DNA of 64,000 bases from Pseudomonadota bacterium (lineage in GTDB: Bacteria; Pseudomonadota; Gammaproteobacteria; QQUJ01): contig QQUJ01000017.1 in NCBI GenBank assembly GCA_008501635.1, positions 186,001-250,000 on the forward strand, in the 5' to 3' direction. Below the pieces are notes generated by a model, which had not been told where the DNA came from, searched no databases, and was given only the letters and a program-made list of their open reading frames with translations. Shown piece after piece: positions 26,598 to 36,285 of the stretch; the stretch's first letter is position 1; every line of letters begins with the position of its first letter. The translations under genes and the position numbers were made by a program.

Positions 26598-28753
26598 AAG
26601 ACAAGCTGCCAGGTAAGTACTTTTTACTGATCAGCGTTCACGGCCTGCTTCGTGGTGAAGATATGGAGCTGGGCCGCGATGCCGATACCGGGGGACAGAT
26701 CAAATACGTTGTTGAGCTGGCACGGGCCCTGGGTGCGGACCCACGTATTGATCGAGTCGATCTCATCACGCGCAAAATAGAAGATCAGCGTGTCGCACCG
26801 GGTTACGCTGCACGGGAGGAGGTGCTTGCCCCCGGTGTGCGTATCGTCCGTCTACCTTGCGGACCGCGACGCTACCTGCGCAAGGAGATGCTTTGGCCGC
26901 ATCTCGACAGCCTTGTCGATCAGATCACGCAGTACATCTCAACCCTCGGCCGCATTCCCGACTTCATCCACAGCCACTATGCCGATGCGGGCTACGTGGG
27001 CACTCGGCTTGCCTCGCTGCTGGGCGTGCCACTGCTGCATACCGGGCATTCGCTGGGGCGGGTCAAGCGCCAGCGCCTGCAGGAGAAGGGTGATAATGCA
27101 GCGGCGCTGGAGAGTGAGTACAACCTGGTGCAGCGGATCGAGGCCGAGGAGCAGACCCTGGATGCCGCTGATCTTGTCGTTGCCAGTACCGCCCAGGAGG
27201 TCGACGAGCAATACGCCCTTTACGACAAGTACAATCCACGACGCATGGCGGTGATTCCACCGGGCATCGAGTTGAGCCGTTTTCATCCGCCGCGTCGTGT
27301 CTTTGGTCGGCCGGCGATCCTGCACGAGCTGGAGCGTTTTCTAAGAGAACCACGCAAACCCATGATTCTCGCGCTATCCCGCCCCGATGAACGCAAGAAT
27401 ATCACGGCGCTGGTACGGGCCTACGCGCAACACCCCACGTTGCGCGACATCGCCAATCTCGTCGTGATCGCCGGGAATCGCGATGACCTGGCCAGCATGG
27501 AACGTGGTCCACGCCAGGTGCTGAGCGATCTGCTGATCGACATCGATCGTTACGACCTCTACGGCAAGGTGGCCTATCCCAAGCACCATCAGGCTGACGA
27601 TGTACCGGAACTCTATCGTCTTGCGGCCCGCACGCGCGGGATCTTCATCAATCCTGCGTTGACCGAGCCGTTTGGATTGACACTGATCGAAGCCGCGGCG
27701 AGCGGTCTTCCCATATTGGCCACGGAAGATGGGGGGCCGCGAGATATCATCGGCCATTGCCACAACGGCGCGTTGATCGATCCCTTGGATATTCCCGCCA
27801 TGGGTCAGGCATTGCATAACGCACTCACCGATCGCAAACAGTGGCGTCGCTGGGCACGTAACGGGCTGCGCGGTGTACATCGGCACTACTCGTGGCAGGG
27901 GCACGTTGACCGCTATCTGAAAGTGATCGATCGCGTGATCGAAAAACCGGCGCGCAGACGCAATCTGGTAACGACACGCAGCCGGCTGCCGGAGATCGAT
28001 CGATTGCTGGTGTGTGATATCGACAACACTCTGATCGGCGACGGCGCCGGACTGCGCGCCCTGATGAAGCGTTTGCACGATACCGACTGTCGCATCGGAT
28101 TTGCCATTGCCACCGGCCGGCGTATCGACAGTGCCCGCAAGATACTCAAGGAGTGGAAAGTGCCGACGCCGGATGTTCTGGTCACGGCCGTTGGCAGTGA
28201 GATCTACTACGGTCACTGGATGGTCGAGGATGAGAGCTGGCAGACACTCATCGATTATCGCTGGGATCGCGATGGCCTGCTGGAGGCCATGGGCGATCTT
28301 GCCGGGTTGAAGCTGCAGATCAAAAGCGAACAGCGTCGTCACAAGATCTCCTACAACGTCGATCCCAAGGTGATGCCTTCGGTGCGCGATATACAACGCC
28401 ACCTGCGCCAGCGTGATCTGCACGCCAACGTCATCTTCTCCCACCAGGCCTATCTTGATCTGTTACCGTTGCGCGCATCGAAGGGGCTCGCTTTGCGCTA
28501 TCTTTCTATGAAGTGGAATCTGCCGCCGGAGCGTATTCTGGTCGCAGGCGATTCCGGTAACGATGAAGAGATGCTGCGCGGGGATATGTTGGGTGTAGTG
28601 GTTGGCAACTACAGCAAGGAGCTGGAGAAGCTGCGTGGTCAACCGCGTTTGTTGTTTGCCAGGCGGGACTATGCCTGGGGCGTGGTGGAGGCGCTGGACT
28701 ACTTCGATTTTCTCGATCGGGTGGTCACGCACGATGAGGAGACGGGCGAGTGA
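26585..28753 (+). CDS. sps: Sucrose-phosphate synthase fused to a HAD phosphatase domain
   Basis: The 722-residue protein has a GT-B glycosyltransferase part (about 1-460) with [19 protein letters not shown] near 29-47, [10 protein letters not shown] near 152 and [16 protein letters not shown] near 365-380. These are features of plant-type sucrose-phosphate synthases, which join UDP-glucose to fructose 6-phosphate. Residues about 475-720 are a HAD domain with [11 protein letters not shown] and [10 protein letters not shown], matching sucrose-6-phosphate phosphatase. Both steps of sucrose making are thus on one chain. ATG 26585 gives the known N-terminal start of the family. Confidence 0.92.
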   Translation: MEAIEDKLPGKYFLLISVHGLLRGEDMELGRDADTGGQIKYVVELARALGADPRIDRVDLITRKIEDQRVAPGYAAREEVLAPGVRIVRLPCGPRRYLRKEMLWPHLDSLVDQITQYISTLGRIPDFIHSHYADAGYVGTRLASLLGVPLLHTGHSLGRVKRQRLQEKGDNAAALESEYNLVQRIEAEEQTLDAADLVVASTAQEVDEQYALYDKYNPRRMAVIPPGIELSRFHPPRRVFGRPAILHELERFLREPRKPMILALSRPDERKNITALVRAYAQHPTLRDIANLVVIAGNRDDLASMERGPRQVLSDLLIDIDRYDLYGKVAYPKHHQADDVPELYRLAARTRGIFINPALTEPFGLTLIEAAASGLPILATEDGGPRDIIGHCHNGALIDPLDIPAMGQALHNALTDRKQWRRWARNGLRGVHRHYSWQGHVDRYLKVIDRVIEKPARRRNLVTTRSRLPEIDRLLVCDIDNTLIGDGAGLRALMKRLHDTDCRIGFAIATGRRIDSARKILKEWKVPTPDVLVTAVGSEIYYGHWMVEDESWQTLIDYRWDRDGLLEAMGDLAGLKLQIKSEQRRHKISYNVDPKVMPSVRDIQRHLRQRDLHANVIFSHQAYLDLLPLRASKGLALRYLSMKWNLPPERILVAGDSGNDEEMLRGDMLGVVVGNYSKELEKLRGQPRLLFARRDYAWGVVEALDYFDFLDRVVTHDEETGE

Positions 28754-31140
28754 TCGAATCTTTGGACGACTTCCTGGCCGAGCATCGCGATCAGCTGTAT
28801 CTTGCGCTGCGCCACTACCTGGGCCTGCAGAAACCCTTGTTGCTGCATTCCGAGTTGTGGGATGAGTTCGAACGTTTCTGTCGCGAGAGCGGTCACGAAA
28901 CACTGCTGCAATCCCCGCTGGGCAAGGCGATTCATGCCACTCAGGAGGCGGTGCTCGATGCACCCTGGATCTATATCGCAGTGCGCCCGTCCGTCGCGCG
29001 CTGGCGCTATCTGCGGTTTCATGTTGAAGCAGGGCACCATGAAAGCATTCCCGTAAACGAGTTTCTGCGCTTCAAGGAACGCGTGGTCAACGGTCGCGAC
29101 CACGAGCACGACTGGGTGCTGGAGGTGGATCTCGGTCCTTTCAATCGCGAGTTTCCCAAGCTGAAAGAGTCGCGCTCCATCGGCCGCGGCGTGGAGTTTC
29201 TCAATCGGCGCCTCTCCAGCCAGTTGTTCCAGGAACTCGGTAAAGGCGATCGCAAACTGCTGGAGTTTCTGCGCGTCCATCAGCACCAAGGCCGCAAGTT
29301 GATGCTCAACGATCGCATCGCCGAGGTGGATGATCTGCGCCGTGCCTTGCGCCGTGCCGAAGAGTATCTTGGTGGTCAGGCTGACGCCAACACCTGGGAG
29401 CAGGTCGGCCATACGCTGCAGTACCTGGGCTTCGAACCCGGCTGGGGGCGCGATGTGACGCGCATGCGCGATACGCTGGGGCAATTGAGCGACATCCTCG
29501 AAGCGCCCGAGCCGACGACCCTGGATCAGTTCCTGAGTCGTATCCCCATGATCTTCTCCATCGCCATCCTTTCACCCCATGGTTACTTCGGTCAGGCCAA
29601 TGTGCTCGGACTTCCCGATACCGGTGGACAGGTGGTCTACATACTCGATCAGGTGCGGGCGCTGGAGAAGGAGATGCGCCGGCGCCTCTGGGAGCAGGGT
29701 CTGGAGATAGAGCCACGCATCCTGGTTATCACCCGGCTGATCCCCGAAGCGGGCAATACCACCTGCGATCAACGTCTGGAACCGATCGTGGGCACCGAGA
29801 ACGCGCAGATTCTGCGGGTTCCGTTTCACAATCGGCAGGGCGAGATGATTCCGCAGTGGATCTCTCGCTTTCAGATCTGGCCGTATCTTGAGCGATTCAC
29901 CGCCGATGTCGAACGCGAACTGCTGGCTGAATTGGGAGGGCGGCCCGATCTGATTATCGGTAACTACTCCGACGGCAACCTGGTGGCGACGCTGCTTTCG
30001 CAACGCCTCAAGGTCACCCAGTGCAACATCGCCCATGCTCTGGAGAAGACCAAGTACCTCTACTCCGATCTCTATTGGCGCGACAACGAGGAGCACTATC
30101 ATTTCGCGTGCCAGTTCACCGCCGATCTCATCGCCATGAACGCCGCCGATTTTATTATCACCAGTACTTATCAAGAGATCGCCGGGCGCCAGGACAGCGT
30201 GGGGCAGTACGAAAGCTACGCCGCTTTTACCATGCCGGGGCTCTACCGGGTGGTCAACGGTATCGATCTGTTTGACCCCAAGTTCAATATCGTCTCGCCG
30301 GGTGCCGATGATGAGATCTACTTCCCCTATGGTGAATCGGGCCGGCGCCTGAGCGGTGTGCATGGCGAGATCGGCCGGCTGCTCTATGCCGCCGATCAGC
30401 CGGGCGCGCGCGGCGAGTTCATCGAACCCGAGAAACCGTTGCTGTTTACGATGGCCCGCCTCGACAAGATCAAAAACATCACCGGATTGGTGGAGTGGTA
30501 TGCGCAAAACGATAAGCTGCGCGCGCTGACCAATCTGCTGGTCATAGCGGGACATGTCGATGTGAAACACTCTTCGGATGATGAGGAGCGCGCGCAGATT
30601 CAGCACATGCATCAGTTGATGGACGAGTACGGGCTCGACGGACAGGTGCGCTGGCTCGGAGTGCACCTGGAGAAGAAGCTCGCCGGCGAACTCTACCGCT
30701 ACATTGCCGATCGCCGCGGCGCGTTTGTCCAACCGGCGCTGTTCGAGGCCTTCGGTCTCACCGTGATCGAAGCGATGGTTTCGGGGCTGCCTACCTTCGC
30801 CACCTGTTACGGCGGACCGTTGGAGATCATCGAAGATGGGATCTCAGGTTTTCATATCAACCCCAACCACGGCAGCGAGGCTGCCGACAAGCTGGTTCGA
30901 TTCTTCGAGCGTTGTCAAAGCGAATCGGGCTATTGGGGACGCATCAGTCACGGTTCGGTGGAACGGGTGCGCGCCCGCTACACCTGGCAGCTCTACGCCG
31001 AGCGGCTGATGACGCTGTCGCGCATCTACGGTTTCTGGAAGTATGTCACCAACCTCGAACGCGACGAGACGCTGCGTTATCTGGAGATGTTCTACGGCCT
31101 GCAGTATCGACCGTTAGCGGAATTCGGCAGTGAGCAATAG
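28750..31140 (+). CDS. sus: Sucrose synthase
   Basis: This 796-residue protein matches bacterial and plant sucrose synthases in length and layout. It has an N-terminal regulatory region (1-260), then the GT-B core with [19 protein letters not shown] near 287-305, [15 protein letters not shown] near 428 and the [17 protein letters not shown]-x7-E motif near 668-683. It interconverts sucrose plus UDP with UDP-glucose plus fructose. GTG 28750 overlaps the previous stop (GTGA), so it is coupled to the synthase gene. With the kinase and SPS it forms a sucrose cycle, possibly for osmoprotection or carbon storage. Confidence 0.95.
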   Translation: MIESLDDFLAEHRDQLYLALRHYLGLQKPLLLHSELWDEFERFCRESGHETLLQSPLGKAIHATQEAVLDAPWIYIAVRPSVARWRYLRFHVEAGHHESIPVNEFLRFKERVVNGRDHEHDWVLEVDLGPFNREFPKLKESRSIGRGVEFLNRRLSSQLFQELGKGDRKLLEFLRVHQHQGRKLMLNDRIAEVDDLRRALRRAEEYLGGQADANTWEQVGHTLQYLGFEPGWGRDVTRMRDTLGQLSDILEAPEPTTLDQFLSRIPMIFSIAILSPHGYFGQANVLGLPDTGGQVVYILDQVRALEKEMRRRLWEQGLEIEPRILVITRLIPEAGNTTCDQRLEPIVGTENAQILRVPFHNRQGEMIPQWISRFQIWPYLERFTADVERELLAELGGRPDLIIGNYSDGNLVATLLSQRLKVTQCNIAHALEKTKYLYSDLYWRDNEEHYHFACQFTADLIAMNAADFIITSTYQEIAGRQDSVGQYESYAAFTMPGLYRVVNGIDLFDPKFNIVSPGADDEIYFPYGESGRRLSGVHGEIGRLLYAADQPGARGEFIEPEKPLLFTMARLDKIKNITGLVEWYAQNDKLRALTNLLVIAGHVDVKHSSDDEERAQIQHMHQLMDEYGLDGQVRWLGVHLEKKLAGELYRYIADRRGAFVQPALFEAFGLTVIEAMVSGLPTFATCYGGPLEIIEDGISGFHINPNHGSEAADKLVRFFERCQSESGYWGRISHGSVERVRARYTWQLYAERLMTLSRIYGFWKYVTNLERDETLRYLEMFYGLQYRPLAEFGSEQ

Positions 31141-31258
31141 TGGTCAAAACCCCTCTGCCTCTCGCCGGGGCACCAAGCACGGCAAACAGCTCTTCTGTGC
31201 TGTTTTGCGGTGTGGTTGGCACCTCAAGGCGTTTGCCCTTAGCGCCTGAATCCGCCGC

Positions 31259-31714
31259 TTAATGACGATTACGAATGGCCTGTCGACGTTGAAGGAAGTC
31301 GCGTTTCTGGGCGGGTGTGGCGTTCTGCCAGCGCTGTTTGAGCTGCGTGCGCCGCTCCGCAGGCAGGCTGCGATACCACTGATATTTCTTGCGTACCGCG
31401 GCGCGTTCGTCGGGTGACAGCGCGAGGTATTGCTGAAAGCGTTTGCGCAGCAGCTCGCGGCGCTCGGGGGTCAGGCTCTTCCAGCGCTCGAAGCGCTGGC
31501 GCATCAGCCTGCGTTCGCCCGGTGTGAGTTTGGCCCACCGCTGGGCGCCCTGGCGCAAACGCGCCTGACGTTCAGCGGGCAGCTGCTCCCAGCGCTCGGA
31601 AAGCGGAGCGAGAATCGTGCGCTCCTGATCCGAGAGCGCACTCCAGGCGGTTTGCGCAGCGGCGGGGAGGCTCAAGAGAGCCAACAGTGTGGTCACTAGC
31701 AGGCGCTTGATCAT
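31259..31714 (-). CDS. DUF3106-family exported protein
   Basis: The 151-residue protein has a signal peptide (to AAAQT near residue 21) and then repeated units of the type LSxxERxxLxxLxxRWxxLPxERR about every 17-20 residues, typical of DUF3106. The repeats are Arg, Gln, Trp and Leu rich and helical. The start overlaps the stop of the upstream small gene (ATGA). The family often accompanies ECF sigma operons of this kind. Function unknown. Confidence 0.85.
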   Translation of the reverse strand: MIKRLLVTTLLALLSLPAAAQTAWSALSDQERTILAPLSERWEQLPAERQARLRQGAQRWAKLTPGERRLMRQRFERWKSLTPERRELLRKRFQQYLALSPDERAAVRKKYQWYRSLPAERRTQLKQRWQNATPAQKRDFLQRRQAIRNRH

Positions 31715-31926
31715 TGTTGCACCTCGTCGGTCGAGTCTTCCGGGCGAGCGGCGATATCCAGTTCCAGAGGATCGAGCCAGCCGCCATCGTCGGTGGCGAA
31801 GCTGGCAATGAATTCCAGCAGTTCGGCGTCGGGCAGGTTGGCGTCCGGCTCCTCCGCCCGTGATACTCCAATGCTTGCCAGCAGGCCGATCAGCAGCGCC
31901 GGCAGGAGCAAGCGATCAACCGGCAT
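31711..31926 (-). CDS. Small exported acidic protein
   Basis: The 71-residue product has a signal peptide (VDRLLLPALLIGLLASIGV, cleaved near SRAEE) and a very acidic mature part (PDAELLEFIASFATDDGGWLD). It starts at ATG 31926, overlapping the end of the upstream anti-sigma-like gene, and its stop overlaps the DUF3106 start. The tight coupling supports it as a real gene. No function is recognised. Confidence 0.68.
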   Translation of the reverse strand: MPVDRLLLPALLIGLLASIGVSRAEEPDANLPDAELLEFIASFATDDGGWLDPLELDIAARPEDSTDEVQQ

Positions 31927-32260
31927 CGGTTTCTCTGTCCAGCCAGATGAAAAAGTCGAGCTCTTCCACCAGTTCGAGGCTTTCGTCGGCCAGCAGCAGT
32001 TCCAGATCCACTGCGACAAGGGTCTCGGGTAGCGCCGGCACCGGGGTATGGAGCCAGATACCCAGTGCAAGCACCCCGGCGGCGATGCCGCCCGCAGGAA
32101 CCAGCCACGGCGCCGCAGCGCGCCACCTGCCCGGGGCCCGTGCCAAGGCGTTATAGCGGGCCCGGGTCAGCTTCGAGCGTACCTCGGCCGGCAGGTCGGC
32201 GACGCTCTGATCCAGCGCTTTGCGGATCCGCTCATCCAGCGGTCGGCGTTGTTCGCTCAT
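31916..32260 (-). CDS. DUF3619-like protein, possible anti-sigma factor
   Basis: This 114-residue protein has a soluble N-terminal region (MSEQRRPLDERIRKALDQSV), a single membrane helix (about 55-76) and an acidic tail (LLLADESLELVEELDFFIWL). It follows the sigma factor gene with an ATGA overlap. That position and a one-helix topology fit an anti-sigma-type membrane partner, but the sequence resembles DUF3619 rather than a classical anti-sigma ZAS domain. The start at 32260 was chosen for the overlap, since upstream in-frame residues are a shadow of the sigma gene. Confidence 0.72.
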   Translation of the reverse strand: MSEQRRPLDERIRKALDQSVADLPAEVRSKLTRARYNALARAPGRWRAAAPWLVPAGGIAAGVLALGIWLHTPVPALPETLVAVDLELLLADESLELVEELDFFIWLDRETDAG

Positions 32261-32808
32261 ATTTGGGTTTCCTCCAGTTGTCGGCGCAGCGCCTGGGTGG
32301 CACGCGAGTAGTGCGTCTTCACGCTGCCCTCGGAGCAACCCATGGCAGCGGCGGTCTGGGCCGTATCCAATCCCTCCCAGGCGCGCAGCAGGAAGGCCTG
32401 CTGTTGGCGCAGCGGGAGAGTACGCAGTGCACGGTCGATCGACTCCGCCGTCATCTGTCGCTCCAGTATCCTGGCAGGATCGGGACTATTGGGATCGGCC
32501 ACCTGTGTCAGCGGGTCGGGCCCGTCGTCATCCTCCTCGCCACCGCTTCGATCCAACCAGCCCAGCCAGCGCCCGCGCAGGGTGCGACGGCGGTGCCAGT
32601 CGCGAATTCCGTTTTCCAGGATCCGGTAGAAGAGCGGTTTCCACTCCTGGGCCGGGCGGCGGGCGTAACGGCGCACCAGGCCCAGCATCGCCTCCTGCAC
32701 CAACTCCAATGCATCGTCACGATTGCCCGTGGCAAGCTCGGCAATGCGGTACGCACGCCCCTCGATGCTGGCCAGAAACCGGTCCAGTGACTGGGTATGA
32801 TCCAGCAC
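32257..32808 (-). CDS. ECF-type RNA polymerase sigma factor
   Basis: The 183-residue protein has a sigma-70 region 2 (AYRIAELATGNRDDALELVQEAML, then KPLFYRILENGIRDWHRRR) and a region 4 helix-turn-helix (ESIDRALRTLPLRQQQAFLLR, ending in GCSEGSVKTHYSRATQALRR). There is no region 3, so it is a Group 4 sigma factor. It heads a minus-strand operon of four overlapping genes that also encodes a membrane protein, a small exported protein and DUF3106. The signal it responds to is unknown, but an envelope stress response is plausible. Confidence 0.92.
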   Translation of the reverse strand: MLDHTQSLDRFLASIEGRAYRIAELATGNRDDALELVQEAMLGLVRRYARRPAQEWKPLFYRILENGIRDWHRRRTLRGRWLGWLDRSGGEEDDDGPDPLTQVADPNSPDPARILERQMTAESIDRALRTLPLRQQQAFLLRAWEGLDTAQTAAAMGCSEGSVKTHYSRATQALRRQLEETQI

Positions 32809-32957
32809 CTATCCCCTCTGCTGTCCTGCTTCAATCGGTGGATATCTGGCCCTAAATCGCAGCTGCGCGGGAAACAAGCGGGGCTGCGATCCGGGTCGGG
32901 GCCGCTGAACCCGCGGTGCAGTGCACTGACGGCGCGGCCCCGCAGTCGAATCACCGC

Positions 32958-33494
32958 TCAGCGATGGCGGCGTTGATGGCGATGAGGCGCGCGCTCGCCT
33001 CGGTGGTCCATCCGGTTGTCGATGCGGTCACCGCGACGGTCCCAGCGATTCTCGGCGCGATCGCCGCGGTTGTCGAGGCGGTTCTCGATGCGGTCGCCAC
33101 GACGGTCCCAGCGGTTCTCTGCCAGGTCACCGCGTCTGTCGGTGCGATTTTCGACACGATCACCCTTGTTGTCGAGGCGTTGAGCGAAGCCGTCTTTGCC
33201 GGCGGCAGCGGCGCGCTCCGCGGCTTCGTCGAGCCGGGTGTTGGCGCGTTCCCCGCGGCTGTCGAGCCGGTCATTGATAGCCTCTCCCCGGGTATCCATG
33301 CGCTCATTGATGCGCTCGCCTCGGTTGTCGAGACGTTCGTTGATAGTCTCGCCGCGACGATCCACGCGTTCATTGATGCGATCACCGGCTTCATCCCAAC
33401 GGTCGCCGGGTGCTGCTAAGGCGCTGGTGGCAAGGAGGGGGGCCGCCAGCAGCGTTGCCACCAGGGTATATCCCAAAGTGTTTCGTGCGTTCAT
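32958..33494 (-). CDS. Secreted protein of 11-residue (hendecad) repeats
   Basis: This 178-residue protein has a signal peptide (cleaved near ALAAPGD, residue 28). The rest consists of repeats of about eleven residues such as GDRINERVDRR, GETINERLDNR, GERINERMDTR and GEAINDRLDSR, then RRGDRIENRLDN-type units. The repeats are interrupted once near 95-106 by a short Ala/Lys/Phe segment. An 11-residue period rich in Arg, Asp, Glu and Asn suggests a right-handed or hendecad coiled coil. No family was recognised. It is followed on the minus strand by the sigma operon. Confidence 0.7.
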   Translation of the reverse strand: MNARNTLGYTLVATLLAAPLLATSALAAPGDRWDEAGDRINERVDRRGETINERLDNRGERINERMDTRGEAINDRLDSRGERANTRLDEAAERAAAAGKDGFAQRLDNKGDRVENRTDRRGDLAENRWDRRGDRIENRLDNRGDRAENRWDRRGDRIDNRMDHRGERAPHRHQRRHR

Positions 33495-33628
33495 GATGAT
33501 CTCCTGAGATGGGTTCGTGTTATGGGTGGATCACCGCAGGCGGTGCCCTCACTCTCCATAACGAACTGCGAAAAGATCGGTTGACAAACTGCGGAAAATT
33601 CTTTCCAACCTCCGCGCGTGTCTGAGAG

Positions 33629-33637
33629 TTATACACA
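33629..33637 (+). promoter_or_regulatory. DnaA-box-like sequence TTATACACA
   Basis: The 9-mer TTATACACA matches the relaxed DnaA consensus TTWTNCACA. It lies upstream of the AT-rich core and on the same strand as the box at 33818. Confidence 0.45.
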
Positions 33638-33816
33638 TTCTGCGGTGCAGCAATGAGTGGCCGGCCGGAAAAGTGCCATAAATGGCGCGCGGTCTGACAG
33701 AATTGCATATCTCATTGATTTTATTTAGATAATATTTTTGGTTACTTTTTTTCCACCGCAGCAACCTTTTTGTCACAATGCCGCTTGGGGGCCAGTCGGT
33801 GATATTCATCCACAAA

Positions 33817-33841
33817 GTTATCCACAGATTTTGTGGATAAC
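33817..33841. promoter_or_regulatory. Inverted pair of perfect DnaA boxes upstream of priA
   Basis: GTTATCCACA at 33817-33826 and its exact inverted copy TGTGGATAAC at 33832-33841 flank a five-base spacer. Both contain the E. coli DnaA box TTATCCACA without mismatch. A further near-match, TCATCCACA, lies at 33806-33814. The pair ends 110 bases before priA. It could be a DnaA-controlled promoter element or part of an initiation-related site. Confidence 0.6.
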
Positions 33842-33951
33842 CGGAAAATCCCACACACACGAGCCAGTTAGCGTGAAATGATGAGAAGCAACTTCGAAAT
33901 ATGCGCCAACTTGCGGCGGCATCTAGAGGCTCCAGATTCCGTGAACTCGCC

Positions 33952-36153
33952 ATGATTGCACCTTCGGTTGTCAAGGTGGCGGTCCCTTCCCCGCTCCACC
34001 AGACCTTCGATTATCTCGCTGCCGACGACGTACTCGTGGCGCCAGGGGTCCGTGTCCGTGTCCCCTTCGGCCGTGGGCGAGTCATCGGGGTCGCGGTGGC
34101 GACGGCGGAGGGCAGCGACCTCCCGCTTGGTCGCCTCAAGCGCATCGACACCGTGCTGGATGAGGCACCTCTTTGGTCGCCCGAGGAGTGGCGGCTGCTG
34201 CTCTGGGCTGCCCGCTACTACCAGCATCCGCTGGGCGAGGTACTGAGCACAGCGCTGCCTGCGCTGCTGCGCCAGGGGCGTGCGGCGCAGATGGAGGGCG
34301 AGCGCCGCTGGCGATTGACCCTGGCCGGGGGGAAACTGAGCCCTGCCGATCTGGCGCGAATGCCCCGTCAGGCGGCGCTGCTGGCCCGTCTTCAGCAGTG
34401 CGCCGGCGGATGCGGTAATGACGAGTTGGGCGCAATGGGGGGCGCCTGGCGTCCGGCCTTGGCCGCGATGCGCGACAAGGGATGGATCGAGGAGGTGGTG
34501 ATGGTCCCGGAGGCGCCTCCGGCCACGCCCGCCATCGCGCACGGACCCCGGCTCAACGCGGCGCAGGCGCGCGCAGTGGATGATGTACAGGCGGCCCTCG
34601 GGGCATTTGAGCCGTTTCTGCTGGAGGGGGTGACCGGTAGCGGTAAGACGGAAGTCTATTTGCGTCTCATCGAGGCGGTGCTCGAGCGTGATGCGCAGGC
34701 ATTGGTGCTGGTCCCCGAGATCGGACTCACACCGCAGTTGGTGGAGCGGTTTCGGCGGCGCCTGACCCGGCCGGTGGTGGTGCTGCATTCGGGATTGAGT
34801 GATAGTGACCGGTTGCGGGCCTGGCTGGATGCGCGCGCAGGGCGCGCCGGTGTGGTGATAGGGACGCGTTCGGCGGTGTTCACGCCACTCGAGCGGCTGG
34901 GGCTCATAGTGGTGGATGAGGAGCACGACCCATCGTTCAAGCAGCAGGATGGTTTTCGCTACCATGCCCGCGATCTGGCTGTGCTGCGGGCTCGTGGGGC
35001 GGATGTGCCGATTGTTCTCGGATCGGCAACACCGGCGCTGGAGAGTCTGCACAATGCCCGGCAGAGCCGGTACCGGCATCTGCGCCTGCCCGAGCGCGCG
35101 GGCAGCGCCGCGCATCCGTGTCTCGATGTTCTCGATCTGCGCCGTCAGCCACTCGAGGAGGGGATGGCACGCCCGCTGCTGCAGGCGGTGGAGGCGACGC
35201 TGGCTGCCGGGGATCAGGTGCTGCTGTTTCTCAACCGTCGCGGTTACGCGCCAGCACTGCTGTGCCACGACTGCGGCTGGGTGGCAGAGTGTCGGCGTTG
35301 CGATGCGCCGCTGACGCTGCACCGGGGTCGCAATCGACTCTGCTGCCACCACTGTGGCGCCGAACAGGCGATCGACACGGTGTGCGGCGACTGTGCGAGC
35401 ACCGATCTGAGCCCCGCCGGCCGCGGGACCGAACGGATTGAAGAGGTGCTCAAGGCGCGTTTTCCGGCAACGCCGGTGATCCGTATCGACCGCGACACCA
35501 CCCGTCGCCGTGGCGCACTGGAAAAGCAACTTGCGCGGGTAAAGCGTGGCGAGCCCTGTCTTTTGGTCGGCACCCAGATGCTCGCCAAAGGACACCATTT
35601 CCCCAGTGTCACCCTGGTGGGCATGCTCAATGCCGACTACGGGCTCTACAGCAGCGATTTCCGGGCGGCGGAACGCATGGCACAGCTCATCGTTCAGGTG
35701 GCGGGCAGGGCCGGGCGCGCCGAGAAGCCGGGGCGTGTGCTGATCCAGACCCATCATCCGGATCATGCGTTGCTGCAGCGGTTGTTGCGGGAGGATTACG
35801 CCGCTTTTGCCAGCGCGGCGTTGAGCGAGCGGCAGGCTGCCAACTTTCCCCCTTATGCGGCGCTCGCATTGATCCGTGCCGAGGCGCCGGCGGTGGAGCC
35901 CCCGCGGACGTTTCTGGAGAGCGTTGCCAGGCAGGTGCGGCAGCTGGGTGATGAAACATTGCAGGTGTGGGGGCCGGTGCCCGCGCCCATGGAGCGGCGC
36001 GCGGGTCGCTATCGGGCGCAGCTGCTGCTTCAGGCGGTGGACCGTACTCCGCTGCAGAAGATCCTGCAGCATGTGGTACCCCAATTGGCTCAGCTGCCCG
36101 GCGCGCGCAAGGTACGCTGGTCGGTCGATGTCGATCCGGTCGAGATGATTTGA
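33952..36153 (+). CDS. priA: Primosomal protein N', replication restart helicase PriA
   Basis: The 733-residue protein matches the length of E. coli PriA. It shows the 3' DNA-binding domain (PLHQTFDYLAADD near 12-24), helicase motif I EGVTGSGKTEVYLRLIEA near 225, motif II DEEHDPSFKQQDG near 322, and the zinc-binding Cys pairs CHDCGWVAECRRCDAPL and CCHHCGAEQ. The last motif GRAGRAEKPG is near 586. PriA reloads the replicative helicase at stalled forks. ATG 33952 is preferred to 33901 because the family starts at this point. It is followed by argS. Confidence 0.96.
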   Translation: MIAPSVVKVAVPSPLHQTFDYLAADDVLVAPGVRVRVPFGRGRVIGVAVATAEGSDLPLGRLKRIDTVLDEAPLWSPEEWRLLLWAARYYQHPLGEVLSTALPALLRQGRAAQMEGERRWRLTLAGGKLSPADLARMPRQAALLARLQQCAGGCGNDELGAMGGAWRPALAAMRDKGWIEEVVMVPEAPPATPAIAHGPRLNAAQARAVDDVQAALGAFEPFLLEGVTGSGKTEVYLRLIEAVLERDAQALVLVPEIGLTPQLVERFRRRLTRPVVVLHSGLSDSDRLRAWLDARAGRAGVVIGTRSAVFTPLERLGLIVVDEEHDPSFKQQDGFRYHARDLAVLRARGADVPIVLGSATPALESLHNARQSRYRHLRLPERAGSAAHPCLDVLDLRRQPLEEGMARPLLQAVEATLAAGDQVLLFLNRRGYAPALLCHDCGWVAECRRCDAPLTLHRGRNRLCCHHCGAEQAIDTVCGDCASTDLSPAGRGTERIEEVLKARFPATPVIRIDRDTTRRRGALEKQLARVKRGEPCLLVGTQMLAKGHHFPSVTLVGMLNADYGLYSSDFRAAERMAQLIVQVAGRAGRAEKPGRVLIQTHHPDHALLQRLLREDYAAFASAALSERQAANFPPYAALALIRAEAPAVEPPRTFLESVARQVRQLGDETLQVWGPVPAPMERRAGRYRAQLLLQAVDRTPLQKILQHVVPQLAQLPGARKVRWSVDVDPVEMI

Positions 36154-36285
36154 GCCGCGCCCGATACCCTTGCCGGTTGCAACTGGCGCGAGGGGGCGGA
36201 TAATACCGGCCTTCGCGGCGCTTGCGCGCACCGTCGTGGTGCTTTTTCTTGTATCTTGTCACTTTTGATTTGCCATTCACCGTTT

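Larger units (their letters stand above)
33495..33951. other. AT-rich intergenic region between the repeat protein and priA
   Basis: The stretch contains no supported gene. It holds an AT-rich core (about 33699-33751) that is unusual in this GC-rich window, and several DnaA-box-like 9-mers described separately. It should carry the promoters of priA and of the divergent repeat-protein gene. Confidence 0.6.

Noticed and set aside
27374-30732. Long minus-strand open frames (27374-28444 and 29572-30732) in the sucrose operon
   Set aside because: They mirror the codons of the sucrose-phosphate synthase and sucrose synthase genes, which have family motifs throughout. The antisense products have none.
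31182-31208. Possible terminator after sucrose synthase (GCAAACAGC and GCTGTTTTGC)
   Set aside because: The stem has a bulge and no T-tract follows, so it is too weak to list as a terminator.
32958-33410. CRISPR-like tandem repetition
   Set aside because: The repeats are coding, with an 11-codon period and no unique spacers of constant length, so they are protein repeats.
32916-33419. 167-codon plus-strand frame opposite the repeat protein
   Set aside because: The minus-strand frame has a signal peptide and regular repeats. The plus-strand product (Val/Ala-rich) follows from translating the complement of those repeats.
33600-33951. Chromosomal origin oriC
   Set aside because: The DnaA boxes are noted as a finding, but dnaA, dnaN, gidA and similar markers are absent, so the stretch cannot be called an origin.
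33549-33974. 141-codon minus-strand frame across the AT-rich region before priA
   Set aside because: It overlaps the priA start and the DnaA boxes, has no domain or signal, and its composition changes along its length.
33868-36231. 787-codon open frame on the minus strand opposite priA
   Set aside because: It is an antisense shadow of a clear, full-length priA gene in GC-rich DNA. Its product is Arg/His/Gln-rich and shows no domain.
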